Origin: Bacillus sp. ISL-7
GTDB taxonomy: Bacteria; Bacillota; Bacilli; Bacillales_B; DSM-18226
Length of the DNA: 64,000 bases
Direction of reading: 5' to 3'
NCBI RefSeq assembly: GCF_018613065.1
Contig: NZ_JAGGQW010000024.1
Span: forward strand, 1-64,000
Below are positions 26,901 to 34,892 of this stretch, piece by piece. The notes under the pieces are model-generated. The model was given only the letters and a program-made list of their open reading frames with translations. It did no database searches and was not told the DNA's origin. Each line of letters begins with the position of its first letter. The first letter of the stretch is position 1. The position numbers and the translations under genes are program-made.

Positions 26901-29256
26901 TAATGTCCTGGCCAATCCTCGTTTTGGCTGTCTCATTTCCGAGATGGGATCGGGTTATACGTGGTGGGGGAACAGCCGTGAATGCAAGCTTACGCCATGG
27001 TCCAATGATCCCGTCCTTGATCCACCCACGGAAACAGCCTATTTAAGAGATGAAGAAAGTGGCCAGGTGTGGTCAGGTGCACCATCCTCAGTCCATTCAA
27101 ACGAGCCATATAAAATAACGCATGGCAAAGGATTTACAAAGTTTGATCACGAAAGAAACGGCATTAAACACGAAATGCTGGTATACGTACCATTAGAGGA
27201 TCCTGTGAAAATCATCAGGGTGAAGCTGCAAAACAAGACTGCGGAGCAAAGGCATATTTCTTTTACCTATTATGCCGAATGGGTTTTAGGGGTTCAACGA
27301 CAAGCGAATGCACCATTTATTGTGACAGAATGGGTTGAGTCTGAGCGGGTCATGATCGCCAAAAACACATATCAAGAAACCTTCCGTGATGCAACCGCAT
27401 TTTTGGGGATATATCCGCAGCAAGGTGCTGATACGGGCCCTGACTATTCAAACGATCTTACGTGGACGGCGGACCGCAACGAATTTATTGGACGAAATAG
27501 AAGCATGGAACATCCAGCGGGAATGGGTCGTGTTGGTTTGTCGTGTCGGACAGGCACGCATTACGAATCTTGTGGTGCGATTCAGACTAAGCTCACGCTA
27601 AAGCCAGATGAAGAACAGGTTGTCTATATTCTGTTAGGCTGCGACGACTCTAAAAAGAGTGTCTTACAGTTAGCTAAGAAATACAGCCAACCTTCCACTT
27701 GTGATCAAGCGATGGAGGAGCTTACTGCTTTTTGGGATCAGCATTTAGGCCAAATTCAAGTGTCAACCCCGTCAAAGGAAACAGATTTTTTGTTGAACGG
27801 GTGGTTATTATATCAGTCACTTGCCTGTCGAATATGGGCAAGAACTGCATTTTATCAAGCTGGAGGAGCATTTGGCTTTCGCGATCAATTACAGGATTCA
27901 CTAGCACTCCTGCATACGATGCCAGAAAAAACAAGAGCACAAATTGTGCTCCACGCTTCCCACCAATATATAGAGGGGGATGTGCAGCACTGGTGGCATG
28001 AAGAAACTGAACGTGGTATCCGAACGACGTTTTCTGATGATTTATTATGGATGCCGTATGTGGTTTCACGTTACATCGAGCATACTGGTGATCAAACGGT
28101 TTTGGACGAAGTCGCACCGTTTCTAACGAGTGAAAAGCTTGCTGAGGGTGAACACGAACGCTATGAACCGACCGTACGATCTTCTGAAACGGGCACGGTA
28201 TACGACCATTGCCTGCGAGCGATCGATCGGGCATTGGGCCGGATTGGTGAGCATGGTTTGCCATTAATCGGAGTGGGAGATTGGAATGATGGCATGAATC
28301 AGGTTGGTGTGAAGGGACGAGGCGAAAGCGTGTGGCTCGGCTGGTTTATTTGTGATGTGCTGAACCGATTTGCCGAACTCTGCGGATTGCGTGGGGATTC
28401 TGAACGGGTGGAATCATTCCAGAAATTGCGCAAACAGTTAACAAACTCTCTCAACGAGCAGGGCTGGGATGGTCAGTGGTACCGACGGGCTTTTACCGAT
28501 GCAGGTCAATGGCTCGGTTCCATTCAAAATGAGGAGTGTCGGATCGACGCCATTGCTCAATCATGGTCCGTAATCTCAGGTGCAGCACCAATGGATCGTG
28601 CTGTTCAGGCAATGAACTCGTTCGACCGGGAGCTCGTCGAGCGGGACCTTGCTGTTGTTCGGCTGTTGACTCCAGCTTTCGATCAGACCGAACCAAGCCC
28701 TGGATATATACAAGGTTATCCACCAGGAATCAGGGAGAATGGTGCCCAATATACTCATGGAGTTATTTGGGGCATCATCGCTTGGTGTCAGCTTGGTAAC
28801 GGTGAAAAAGCAATGGAGATGTTTACGATGCTTAATCCGATCACGCATACTCGTACCGACCAAGAAGTAAGAAGATATACAGGTGAACCATACGCAATTG
28901 CTGCTGATGTGTATACGGCAGAACCGAATCAGGGACATTCAGGATGGACTTGGTATACGGGTGCGTCAGGCTGGTTTTATCAGGCCGGTATCGAATGGAT
29001 ATTAGGGATTCGGCGACGAGAAACTCGACTTTATCTTGATCCGCGTATTCCAAGTGAGTGGCCGGGATTCTCGGCTACGTACCGATTTGGGAATACTCGT
29101 TACCACATTAACGTTAAGAATGGTTCTGGTAACAGTGAAAGTGAGTTGACAGTTGACGGTGTGCAAATTCCGATTTCTGAAAAGGAAAAATCTGCTGGAC
29201 CATTTGTGGAATTACGAGATGACGGACTCGACCATCATGTGGAATTAAGAATTTAG
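20914..29256 (+). CDS. Giant cyclic beta-1,2-glucan synthase-like protein
   Basis: 2,780 residues, a multidomain membrane enzyme of the NdvB/Cgs type. About 400-970 is a GT84 glycosyltransferase with membrane helices near 412-450, 815-865 and 930-965 and the nucleotide-sugar motif TLDSDTQLP near 622. About 1000-1430 is the all-helical cyclisation domain (GH189/glucoamylase-like; GVPFGISESGYYAFDYQMNY, FMAHHQGMSFLTLAN). About 1430-2780 is a GH94 phosphorylase-like part with a beta-sandwich, then an (alpha/alpha)6 barrel with FGFRDQLQDS, EGDVQHWWHEETERGIRT, TFSDDLLWMP and GVGDWNDGMNQVG. These enzymes build a beta-1,2-glucan from UDP-glucose, trim it by phosphorolysis and close the ring. Length matches the family (about 2,800). 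GGGGAGG precedes ATG 20914; the frame opens 15 bases earlier at a TTG. It stands alone. Confidence 0.85.
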   Translation: MIFNKEQLREEAHKTALTHDPFISRKTSARFLRSNESDFEKLRIFVNDLRDNRSSCSQPAEEWLLDNAEFLEEQVLEVNQNLTKKFVNSLPHLKKTGDSRVFSICTDYLQFNDGHLDMDSYISYLQSYQEVSVLTLGEVWAVPLIMRVALIRRLAEIMDTVKERRDVCVLVEKLLSGIKTSEITPEKLKQVIEEAGHEMPLSGPMIVHLVKHLRERADYTATVGEWLICKLENGPESLDHILSYEFQLQAALQVTTGNLITSLRKLSRWDWKETFEQISIVEQSLRKEKTGFYAQLDFSSRETLRKRVEQLARRLNLPENLVASQAVELADKYGEERSVEAPREPANSEVRADKNGKELSERNSKEKNRQLFVAYYLLDPKGNMLLRQALKMCGKPRALPETGLMRRATGTYFNMLAVYFVVFLIGFSIWIGWDEFFSPLQWLAILGILLFPATEWAVTSAHWFIERVKGPVPLLRFDFSKGISADAKTMVVIPVIWTSITEVKELADRLELHYLANRDSNLHFGLLGDFKDAETESLEQDEIILTAAKREIERLRNTYSNTNFHLFQRKRQWNPSEGVWMGWERKRGKLVELVELLKGRKDTSFALIKADLTILQDVRYIITLDSDTQLPLESAQRMIGTLHLPYNQPVLNDTKTRVIEGYGVLQPRLSMSHEASMKSRFASLWSADPGFDPYAFAVSDPYQDALGQGIFTGKGIFDVDTFYQVLCERIPDNRVLSHDLLEGSFLRAGLLSDIELIDHYPTKFFVFQKRLHRWVRGDWQLLLWLLPRMYNRRGEMLPVDLSVLTRWQIIDNMRRSLLSTSLFVILFLAVTILPGSPLRWLALVAATWFLPVLRQLVTAQIGFMNLRSVLNTGAQVLLGIVTLPFQMVLLLDAIARTLYRLVFSKKRLLEWVSSDEVNRNSERKGTPLLQGMWGGYVLCILFLAATLFNENKMVQIIGLTLSVMWVCAPLVIRWLDQPSPQEHMAFSEDELEELTNLAQQIWSFYEDYVTEKENWLPPDNVQMDPPNGVAHRTSPTNIGMYLTCALAARDFAFIDTPGLILRLERTLETLERMEKWEGHLYNWYDTETLNPLSPRYISTVDSGNLVGCLITVKEGLAEWLESYDKKETPIYHFHNNDKLQTAFSEEIAPDVSRQLNGKKASIIWRDRGQMLLKRIEKLIEETNFQPLFDHRAKLFSLGYHADRNIQDEVLYDLMASEARIASFVAIALGQVSVSHWHVLGRTMTRVGKQPVLLSWSGTMFEFLMPWLLMRTYRNTLWEKTYAAVVDRQIQYAHQRGVPFGISESGYYAFDYQMNYQYRAFGVPGLGFKRGLEQDLVIAPYATIMALPFAKDQALDALKKIEQLNGRGKYGFYEAMDFTQERLPNGKQHKVIQSFMAHHQGMSFLTLANLLLPKTMVERFHRNKQIRSAELLLQERIPKTPKYIKHPALGRVHKPYSKSAQDVETVREYISPDTRVPEVSVLSNGSFTTVVTNTGSGFSQYKGLLVSRWREDPVMDPWGSYVYIRDISQDKLWSASYQPCRVNSSEQRVQFGLDRATYMREDGKVKTSMEICVSSEWNAELRRITLTNSSEEAKVLEVTTFVELALSNPIADIAHTAFSKLFIRTAFDAESGCLIAGRRPREANDQTLWSAHSLMVDGDTLGSVEFETDRASFIGRGYRLSNPQGIRTRLRGKVGSVADPAFVMRRRICIEPGKQIRLVAVTSVSETKEDAIEIVRKFAPNQAVERAFQLSWNRGQIEIRNLHLTNKEATNFQRLAGHILYTPPLKKGRGQSISINTKGQSGLWSFGVSGDRPIVLVRIEDRSQMPFVVKILTGHEYIRRLGLLFDLVLLNESEEGYQQFLQEALQQSAEHGVDRFGAGLSGVYVIASNQLAAEDKALLMAVARVEFRAGGASLETQMRLPKVETENGLLKAETENGLPEQLKPVPSAKNKYVFSGQTIQEETKDWLFFNGWGGFSPDGKEYRIMIKNGNHLPAPWINVLANPRFGCLISEMGSGYTWWGNSRECKLTPWSNDPVLDPPTETAYLRDEESGQVWSGAPSSVHSNEPYKITHGKGFTKFDHERNGIKHEMLVYVPLEDPVKIIRVKLQNKTAEQRHISFTYYAEWVLGVQRQANAPFIVTEWVESERVMIAKNTYQETFRDATAFLGIYPQQGADTGPDYSNDLTWTADRNEFIGRNRSMEHPAGMGRVGLSCRTGTHYESCGAIQTKLTLKPDEEQVVYILLGCDDSKKSVLQLAKKYSQPSTCDQAMEELTAFWDQHLGQIQVSTPSKETDFLLNGWLLYQSLACRIWARTAFYQAGGAFGFRDQLQDSLALLHTMPEKTRAQIVLHASHQYIEGDVQHWWHEETERGIRTTFSDDLLWMPYVVSRYIEHTGDQTVLDEVAPFLTSEKLAEGEHERYEPTVRSSETGTVYDHCLRAIDRALGRIGEHGLPLIGVGDWNDGMNQVGVKGRGESVWLGWFICDVLNRFAELCGLRGDSERVESFQKLRKQLTNSLNEQGWDGQWYRRAFTDAGQWLGSIQNEECRIDAIAQSWSVISGAAPMDRAVQAMNSFDRELVERDLAVVRLLTPAFDQTEPSPGYIQGYPPGIRENGAQYTHGVIWGIIAWCQLGNGEKAMEMFTMLNPITHTRTDQEVRRYTGEPYAIAADVYTAEPNQGHSGWTWYTGASGWFYQAGIEWILGIRRRETRLYLDPRIPSEWPGFSATYRFGNTRYHINVKNGSGNSESELTVDGVQIPISEKEKSAGPFVELRDDGLDHHVELRI

Positions 29257-29410
29257 GAAAAATAAAAACATTGCTAAGCTCCCTTTACTTAATAAAAAAG
29301 CTCTTGGATTAATTGAACAGACCTATTAAAGTGAGACAATGAAAAAGCACCAATTTATGCTCCCTGTTCGAGTGGAATTCTTCCTATCTTATAGTGGAGG
29401 ATTCAATGTC

Positions 29411-29467
29411 GGGCATTATCCAAGCAGCATTTTCCTTTCCGGGACATGCTTGTGATAATGCCTTTTT
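29411..29467 (+). terminator. Terminator of the glucan synthase gene
   Basis: Long stem GGGCATTATC-CAAGCA / TGCTTG-TGATAATGCC with a TTTTTCTTTT tail, 155 bases past the stop codon. The rest of 29257-29557 shows no gene I trust. Confidence 0.85.
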
Positions 29468-29557
29468 CTTTTGCTATTCTTTGAAAGGAACGGGACGTCT
29501 ACGACTGTGTTTCCAATTTACTCATACCAAGTTGAAAATAAATAGAAAATATTTAAT

Positions 29558-29587
29558 GAATAACCTAAATATGTAAAACTGATAATA
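29558..29587 (+). promoter_or_regulatory. Sigma-G-like promoter of the ger operon
   Basis: GAATA (29558-29562), an 18-bp spacer and GATAATA (29581-29587). This fits the sigma-G consensus GHATR-N18-CATNHTA in all but one base. ger operons are transcribed by sigma-G in the forespore. Confidence 0.6.
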
Positions 29588-29625
29588 GGTTATATGAAAA
29601 TGATGAATAGGAGTATTCAAATGGT

Positions 29626-31212
29626 ATGAAATTCCTGCGAATTAAAAATAAACATTCCAAGGCAGAGCAAAGAAAAAAACTGATATCTGATACAGAAGGA
29701 TACTCACTCGAGCCTAATTTAGAAACTATGCTGCATAAAATTAAACAAGAAATTGGTGATAGCCCTGATCTCGTTATTCGCTCGTTTCAGATTGGGAGCA
29801 CTCCAAGCATTCCAGTTGTGGTTGTTTATATAAGCGGGTTAACGGATGAGCAAGCTGTTAACGACTATGTTATACGATCGTTAATGGTAGATACGGCAGA
29901 CAGTAAATTAGAAATAGATTCTAATCATGTATTCGATCTTATCTTAAATAATGCTTTAACAATTGGGAATGTAAATATTCTAAAAGATTGGAATGAACTC
30001 ATTTTTTCCATTTTGTCAGGCGATACAATCATTTTGATAGATGGGTATGCTGAAGCTATATCGGGCAGTACAAGAGGTGGTCAGTGGAGGCCAATTACAG
30101 AATCGACTTCGCAAGTTACTATCCGAGGACCTAAGGACAGTTTTAACGAATCCATTACAACTAATATTGCTCTTATTCGGAGACATCTTAAAAGTCCACA
30201 GCTACGATTAGAAACGATGAGAATCGGAAAGGTTTCACAGACTAATGTAGCAATTATGTATATAAAGGGAATTGTTAGTAATGAGCTTGTACAGGAGGTT
30301 CGACAGAGGCTGACAGATATCCAGATTGATGCTGTTCTTGAATCAGGATACCTTGAAGAACTTATTCAAGATCGGACCTTTACTCCCTTTCCAACTATAT
30401 ATAATACAGACCGGCCGGATGTAGTTTCTGGTAACTTATTGGAAGGGAGAATAGCCGTATTAGTTGATGGTACTCCGTTTATTCTCATCTTACCAACTGT
30501 TTTTTCGCAGTTCTTTCAATCATCGGAAGATTATTCTCAGCGATTTGATATTGCCTTACTAATGAGATTAATTAGATATACAAGCTTTTTTATTTTAATA
30601 CTGGGACCATCCTTTTACATTGCAGTTACTACCTATCATCCGGAAATGCTTCCAACTTCTCTTCTCATTAATATTATGGCTCAACGAGAAGGAGTTCCTT
30701 TCCCTGCCTTGATCGAGGCTGCGATTATGGAAGCTACATTTGAAATATTACGTGAGGCTGGCATTCGTATGCCTCGGGCAGTCGGACAAGCTGTTTCGAT
30801 TGTAGGAGCGATTGTATTAGGACAAGCTGCTGTGGAAGCAGGGATTGTCACAGGATTAATGGTAATCGTCGTAGCGATAACAGGGATTGCGAGTTTCGCG
30901 ATACCCGCATACAATTTGACCATTGCCGCGAGATTGATTCGTTTTCCTTTAATGATCATAGCAGCACTGCTTGGTTTTTACGGACTGACGTTAGCGATGA
31001 TTTTATTAGTCGCTCATATGAATAGTTTACGTTCCTTCGGTATTCCATATCTGGCCCCCTTCACGCCTTTTTCTTTAAAAGGCCAAAAGGATACCGTAAT
31101 TCGTGCTCCTTTCAAGTCTAATGAAACACAATCTCGGTTCATTAGTCAAAAAGATGCAGGGAATACCCAAACTGATGAACTCAAATCATCGGCTAGTGAA
31201 TCGAGGAAATAA
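29626..31212 (+). CDS. gerA: Spore germination receptor subunit A (GerA/GerKA family)
   Basis: 528 residues. A soluble N-terminal domain (about 1-290) contains the GerA-family motif IRGPKDSFNESITTNIALIR, followed by RRHLKSPQLRLE. About five membrane helices follow (290-500), with the conserved PFPALIEAAIMEATFEILREA region. The A subunit forms, with B and C, a nutrient-gated receptor in the spore inner membrane; recent work on GerA shows A subunits assembling ion-conducting oligomers. ATG 29626 is chosen because the ATG five bases earlier stops at once. It overlaps nothing and is followed by gerC after 17 bases. The sigma-G-like promoter agrees with forespore expression. Germinant unknown. Confidence 0.9.
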   Translation: MKFLRIKNKHSKAEQRKKLISDTEGYSLEPNLETMLHKIKQEIGDSPDLVIRSFQIGSTPSIPVVVVYISGLTDEQAVNDYVIRSLMVDTADSKLEIDSNHVFDLILNNALTIGNVNILKDWNELIFSILSGDTIILIDGYAEAISGSTRGGQWRPITESTSQVTIRGPKDSFNESITTNIALIRRHLKSPQLRLETMRIGKVSQTNVAIMYIKGIVSNELVQEVRQRLTDIQIDAVLESGYLEELIQDRTFTPFPTIYNTDRPDVVSGNLLEGRIAVLVDGTPFILILPTVFSQFFQSSEDYSQRFDIALLMRLIRYTSFFILILGPSFYIAVTTYHPEMLPTSLLINIMAQREGVPFPALIEAAIMEATFEILREAGIRMPRAVGQAVSIVGAIVLGQAAVEAGIVTGLMVIVVAITGIASFAIPAYNLTIAARLIRFPLMIIAALLGFYGLTLAMILLVAHMNSLRSFGIPYLAPFTPFSLKGQKDTVIRAPFKSNETQSRFISQKDAGNTQTDELKSSASESRK

Positions 31213-31229
31213 AGCAAAGGGGAATGCAG

Positions 31230-32438
31230 ATGAAGCGTACGGTTTTCAGTCTTTTTTGCTTATTATGTGTATGTACAATATTCCTTACGGGTTGTTGGGA
31301 TCAGCGTGAGTTAAATAAAATAGCTCTTGTAATGGCCATAGGGTTAGATAAAACAAAAGGAAAAGAGGAATATCGCGTCTCGTATGAAGTTGTGAATCCA
31401 ACAGAAATTTCGGGAAAAACAGGGACAGGAAGAACTACACCTGTGACAGTTTACAATAGTTCTGGTTCTACGGTATTCGAAGCACTTCGCAATGCGGCAG
31501 AAGTAACACCCCGACAGCTAATGATTTCCCATATAAACATTATTGTAATCGGAGAAGACCTAGCAAAAGAAGGTATACACGGTATATTAGATTTTTTTGA
31601 AAGAGATGATGAAGGTCGTTTAACGTCAAATTTACTCATAGCTAAAGATGCTAAAGCGGAAGAAGTCCTTAAAACACTTACACCTATAGAAAAAGTCCCA
31701 GCATTTGCAATAAAAGGGAAGCTCGAAACAATGGTCAAAAAATTGTCTAAAGGCTACGATATTGAACTGGATGAGGTGATACGGGGAGCATTAAGAAAAG
31801 GTGGCGGGCCTGCTATTAGTGGAGTTCAACTGATTGAACATGCCGAATCAGGATTAAAGGAATCCGATATAAGAAGAACCACACCAGCCACAATTATAAA
31901 GATTAGCGGTCTAGCTATGTTTAAACACGGCAAGCTAGTTGGATGGTTGAATGGTGAAACAGCACGAGGCGCTGCAGTGATTAATAATAAGCTGAGAGGG
32001 TCTGCTGTCAGTATCGGCTGTAAACAGAAAAAAAGGGGACTTAGTATTGAAGTTCGAAGGTCCAAAACTAAAATTAAAGCCAGCAGTCAAGATCGTATTC
32101 CTACCATTCAGCTGTTTGTTAAACAAGAGGGCAGTATTGGACATATATTGTGTGCTATTGACCTAAAAAAGTCTAAAGAGATTAGAAAGTTAGAAAAAAA
32201 ATGGGCGAAAGAAACGAAAAAAGAAGTAGAGAAAGCAATATCACAAGCACAAAGAAATCACACGGATATTTTTGGTTTTGGAGAAGCATTAGAACGAACA
32301 AATAAACAAGAATGGAAGGAAATGGAAAATAACTGGAGTAACATCTTTGCAAAATCCAAAGTAGAAGTTCATGTCGAAACGAGAATCAGACGTCCTGGGA
32401 TGAGATCAATCCCATATCTTTTCAGTGAAAAGGAATAG
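31230..32438 (+). CDS. gerC: Spore germination receptor lipoprotein C (Ger(x)C)
   Basis: 402 residues. A lipoprotein signal peptide ends in LTGC with the lipidated cysteine at 22, followed by WDQRELNKIALVMAIGLD, the invariant start of mature GerC proteins. Three soluble domains follow; the C-terminal one carries KIKASSQDRIPTIQLFVK and the long helix before FGFGEALER. It sits on the outer face of the spore inner membrane with A and B. ATG 31230 is preferred over ATG 31224 for its spacing to GGGG. Order A-C-B differs from the classical A-B-C of gerA but occurs in Bacillus. Confidence 0.9.
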   Translation: MKRTVFSLFCLLCVCTIFLTGCWDQRELNKIALVMAIGLDKTKGKEEYRVSYEVVNPTEISGKTGTGRTTPVTVYNSSGSTVFEALRNAAEVTPRQLMISHINIIVIGEDLAKEGIHGILDFFERDDEGRLTSNLLIAKDAKAEEVLKTLTPIEKVPAFAIKGKLETMVKKLSKGYDIELDEVIRGALRKGGGPAISGVQLIEHAESGLKESDIRRTTPATIIKISGLAMFKHGKLVGWLNGETARGAAVINNKLRGSAVSIGCKQKKRGLSIEVRRSKTKIKASSQDRIPTIQLFVKQEGSIGHILCAIDLKKSKEIRKLEKKWAKETKKEVEKAISQAQRNHTDIFGFGEALERTNKQEWKEMENNWSNIFAKSKVEVHVETRIRRPGMRSIPYLFSEKE

Positions 32439-32466
32439 ATAAAAGCGGAATGGAGATATGTAAACG

Positions 32467-33573
32467 ATGGAAAAAGCAAAAATTAGTGCCGGGGAGTTTT
32501 TTTCTCTCATTGTTTTGTTTAACTTTGGTACGGCTCTTGTCGTTAGTTTAGGGTTACAGGCTAAGAAGGATGCTTGGCTGGCAATTTTTTTTGGAGCAGC
32601 AGGTGGGATCATCCTTTTTTTTATATACCGTTCTCTTTTTCGAATATATCCGCAGCAACCGCTTATCAGCTATATTCAAACTATTTTAGGGAAATATATA
32701 GGATGGCCGTTAAGTTTACTGTATATCCTTTTTTTTATCTATGGTGCAGCTAGAGATGTGAGAGATGGGGGGGAAATTCTCACGAGCGCCATATTAGATC
32801 AAACACCATTGCTGATTATTAACCTCTCGATCATTATAACAATCGCGTATGTTCTTTATAAGGGAATTGAAGTGTTAGTCAGAACAGCTCAAATCTATTT
32901 GGTACTGGTTATATGTTTAGGGCTAATAAGCAACCTTCTTCTCATATATTCTGGAGTTATTGATATAAATAACTTATTACCCATACTTCGTGACGGATGG
33001 AAGCCTGTTTTCACAACATTGTATAGTCAAACATTATCTTTCCCCTTTGGAGAAATGATTTGTTTTGCGATGCTATTTCCATTGCTGCAAAGCGACAAAC
33101 AAGGGGTAAAAATGGGATTTTGGGCAGTGGTTTTTAGTGGTTTGACATTAAGCTATACAATCGCACTTGATATAGCTGTACTCGGTTCTGACATTGCAGG
33201 TCGCTCATCATTTCCATTGTTAACAATGATAAGTAAAATAAACATTGGGGAATTTATACAACATCTAGATTTAATTGTTATTTTAACGTTAATTATTTGC
33301 AACTTTTTCAAAATTGCTGTTTTTTATTATGCAGCTGTTATGGGGGCAACAGCTTTATTTAACCTTCAAGATTATAGGAAAATGGTAGCTCCTATCGGAA
33401 TCATCATTCTCTATTCTTCTAGTATGATCGCATTTGATTTTTCAGGACATCTGGAGGAGGGAAATTTCTCACTCAAAACCATATTTCCTCTTTTTGGAGA
33501 AATCATACCCGCATTCCTTCTGCTTATAGCTGTGATTCGAAAAAAATTTAGTCAACGATTACGAGATATTTAA
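32467..33573 (+). CDS. gerB: Spore germination receptor permease B (GerB/GerKB family)
   Basis: 368 residues, ten predicted membrane helices, APC-superfamily fold. It opens with KISAGEFFSLIVLFNFGTAL, the typical GerAB start, and has YLVLVICLGLISNLLLIYSG mid-protein. The B subunit holds the germinant-binding pocket for amino acids or sugars. It follows gerC by 28 bases with GGAGATATG upstream. Its last codons overlap by four bases the end of a convergent small gene on the other strand. Confidence 0.9.
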   Translation: MEKAKISAGEFFSLIVLFNFGTALVVSLGLQAKKDAWLAIFFGAAGGIILFFIYRSLFRIYPQQPLISYIQTILGKYIGWPLSLLYILFFIYGAARDVRDGGEILTSAILDQTPLLIINLSIIITIAYVLYKGIEVLVRTAQIYLVLVICLGLISNLLLIYSGVIDINNLLPILRDGWKPVFTTLYSQTLSFPFGEMICFAMLFPLLQSDKQGVKMGFWAVVFSGLTLSYTIALDIAVLGSDIAGRSSFPLLTMISKINIGEFIQHLDLIVILTLIICNFFKIAVFYYAAVMGATALFNLQDYRKMVAPIGIIILYSSSMIAFDFSGHLEEGNFSLKTIFPLFGEIIPAFLLLIAVIRKKFSQRLRDI

Positions 33574-33788
33574 TGAATTTTCTTTTTCACAAACATAATC
33601 ATAGGCTTTAAAAACCATATTGAAATTAAAATTAAAGAGGAGGATATTTCCGTTGAATCCATCAACCAAAACGGGTTATTTAAGTTCTGCCAACATTGAG
33701 AAATTGTCTGACCTAAAAACAAGTCCATTGCAACAGCAAAACCTATACTCAGTATAAGAAGAAAAACAAATATAAAGAATGATTTCAT
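33570..33788 (-). CDS. Small two-helix membrane protein, candidate germination D-subunit
   Basis: 72 residues with two hydrophobic helices (about 3-24 and 46-66). It has a very good ribosome site (AGGAGGT) ten bases before ATG 33788. It is convergent with gerB and overlaps it by four bases. A CATACTA -10 element, typical of sigma-F/sigma-G promoters, lies upstream at 33830-33824. Small two-helix D-subunits encoded beside ger operons are known to tune receptor function in Bacillus; size, topology, position and promoter fit that role. The opposite orientation is unusual. No sequence motif confirms it. Confidence 0.55.
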   Translation of the reverse strand: MKSFFIFVFLLILSIGFAVAMDLFLGQTISQCWQNLNNPFWLMDSTEISSSLILISIWFLKPMIMFVKKKIH

Positions 33789-33823
33789 GAAAATGAAACC
33801 TCCTGTGTGTTACAACTTTCCCA

Positions 33824-33830
33824 TAGTATG
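33824..33830 (-). promoter_or_regulatory. Forespore-type -10 element for the small membrane gene
   Basis: CATACTA on the minus strand, 36 bases before the start codon, equals the sigma-F/sigma-G -10 consensus. The -35 region (around AATAATG) is a poor match. Confidence 0.4.
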
Positions 33831-34010
33831 ACTTATTGATGGTGTTTTCATTATTGCTGTTGGCAGGAACAATATGTTAAAACCTAATCATGCAGAAAAC
33901 GGTTCTCCAAATAAGGAAGGAGTTTTTTGTATTGAAGGAAGTTCCCCTGTTATTAAATTATAAAGATGCACTTAAAAAATTTTCTTCTGTTTTGTTTTTG
34001 AATTCCTAAG

Positions 34011-34055
34011 ATTTAAAAGGAGAGGGAACTATTCCCATAGGGGTCCACTCTCCTT
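34011..34055 (-). terminator. Terminator of the SH3/SPFH-like operon
   Basis: Stem AAGGAGAG/CTCTCCTT with an inner GGGAAC...CCC hairpin. The T-rich tail (TTTTAAAT) is on the minus-strand side, so it ends the operon read from 35813 to 34153. Nothing else is recognisable in 33831-34010. Confidence 0.6.
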
Positions 34056-34152
34056 ATCTAGGTTGTTCTATGAACTGGATAAAGGATCAAAAAATCTCGG
34101 AAATTGTTCCATTCGTTGCGACACTAAGTCGGTAAATAATCCTCTCAATTTA

Positions 34153-34887
34153 TTATTTTTCCCTGACAATCAAGGCTGAAATCCAGCCTTCGATCCCGTT
34201 TGCGGTGTGAACTTTTAGCCACTTAATTCCTTTGGAATCTACTTGTTCTTCATTCAAAAAGTGCATGATTTCTCCATTTGTAATAGTGTATAGTCGGGGT
34301 GCGGTAAGTGTGGGAGCTACACGAATATTTCCGCCTTCTTCGTATTTCTTATTTAAAATTAATTCTTTTGGATCAGGGGAAACTCCGGATGCTTGAATGT
34401 ATACAGGTTCTTGGTTTAACCATATCTCAGCTTTCTTCCATTTTTGTGTATACCACTCATTTGGATTGTTGATCATTGCTGCAGTAAGCAAAATCACTAA
34501 AGTTGTCGCAGAATAGAAGGTCCATCTTTTAATCCTTGTCTTATTCCTTTTCCGTTTTATGAAAAGCTGAATCATTTTGTTGAGAAAACTTTCGAACCAG
34601 GCAAACATTCCTTCAATGATATCAATCCAAACAGATATGCCAGCTTTTCCTGCTTCTCTCCGACTTCTTTGAATCATGCAAAGAAGTGCCATGATTGGGT
34701 AAGAAATGAGATAAAGCATTTTTTTCAACAAACGGCACAATAAGTTTAAGAAGGGAGGTATAATGTACAACAAAATCAGCCTTGCGAACTGCAGGAGCAC
34801 AAAGAGAGCCAAAAAAATACGGATCCATTCCGGCAGGACAGAAATAAGTGACCAGATCCAAAACAGCTGATTTAAAATGGATTCCAC
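34153..34887 (-). CDS. Membrane protein with C-terminal SH3 domain
   Basis: 244 residues. The first ~75 are strongly hydrophobic (two or three helices, IRIFLALFVLLQFARLILLY and LLKKMLYLISYPIMALLCMI). A basic stretch KRKRNKTRIKRW and another helix (about 123-140, FYSATTLVILLTAAMI) follow, and the final ~70 residues form a bacterial SH3 fold (GGNIRVAPTLTAPRLYTITN, GIKWLKVHTANGIEGWI). The SH3 part probably lies outside the membrane and may bind wall peptides. It is five bases downstream of the SPFH-like gene, so the two form an operon. I do not recognise a named family. Confidence 0.6.
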   Translation of the reverse strand: MESILNQLFWIWSLISVLPEWIRIFLALFVLLQFARLILLYIIPPFLNLLCRLLKKMLYLISYPIMALLCMIQRSRREAGKAGISVWIDIIEGMFAWFESFLNKMIQLFIKRKRNKTRIKRWTFYSATTLVILLTAAMINNPNEWYTQKWKKAEIWLNQEPVYIQASGVSPDPKELILNKKYEEGGNIRVAPTLTAPRLYTITNGEIMHFLNEEQVDSKGIKWLKVHTANGIEGWISALIVREK

Positions 34888-34892
34888 AATCG

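Noticed and set aside
20914..29256. Many minus-strand and alternative-frame ORFs of 60-180 residues inside the glucan synthase gene
   Set aside because: They are shadows of one long, domain-rich coding sequence and show no independent features.
29394..29576. 60-residue ORF before gerA
   Set aside because: It covers the terminator at 29411-29467 and part of the sigma-G-like promoter; not credible as a gene.
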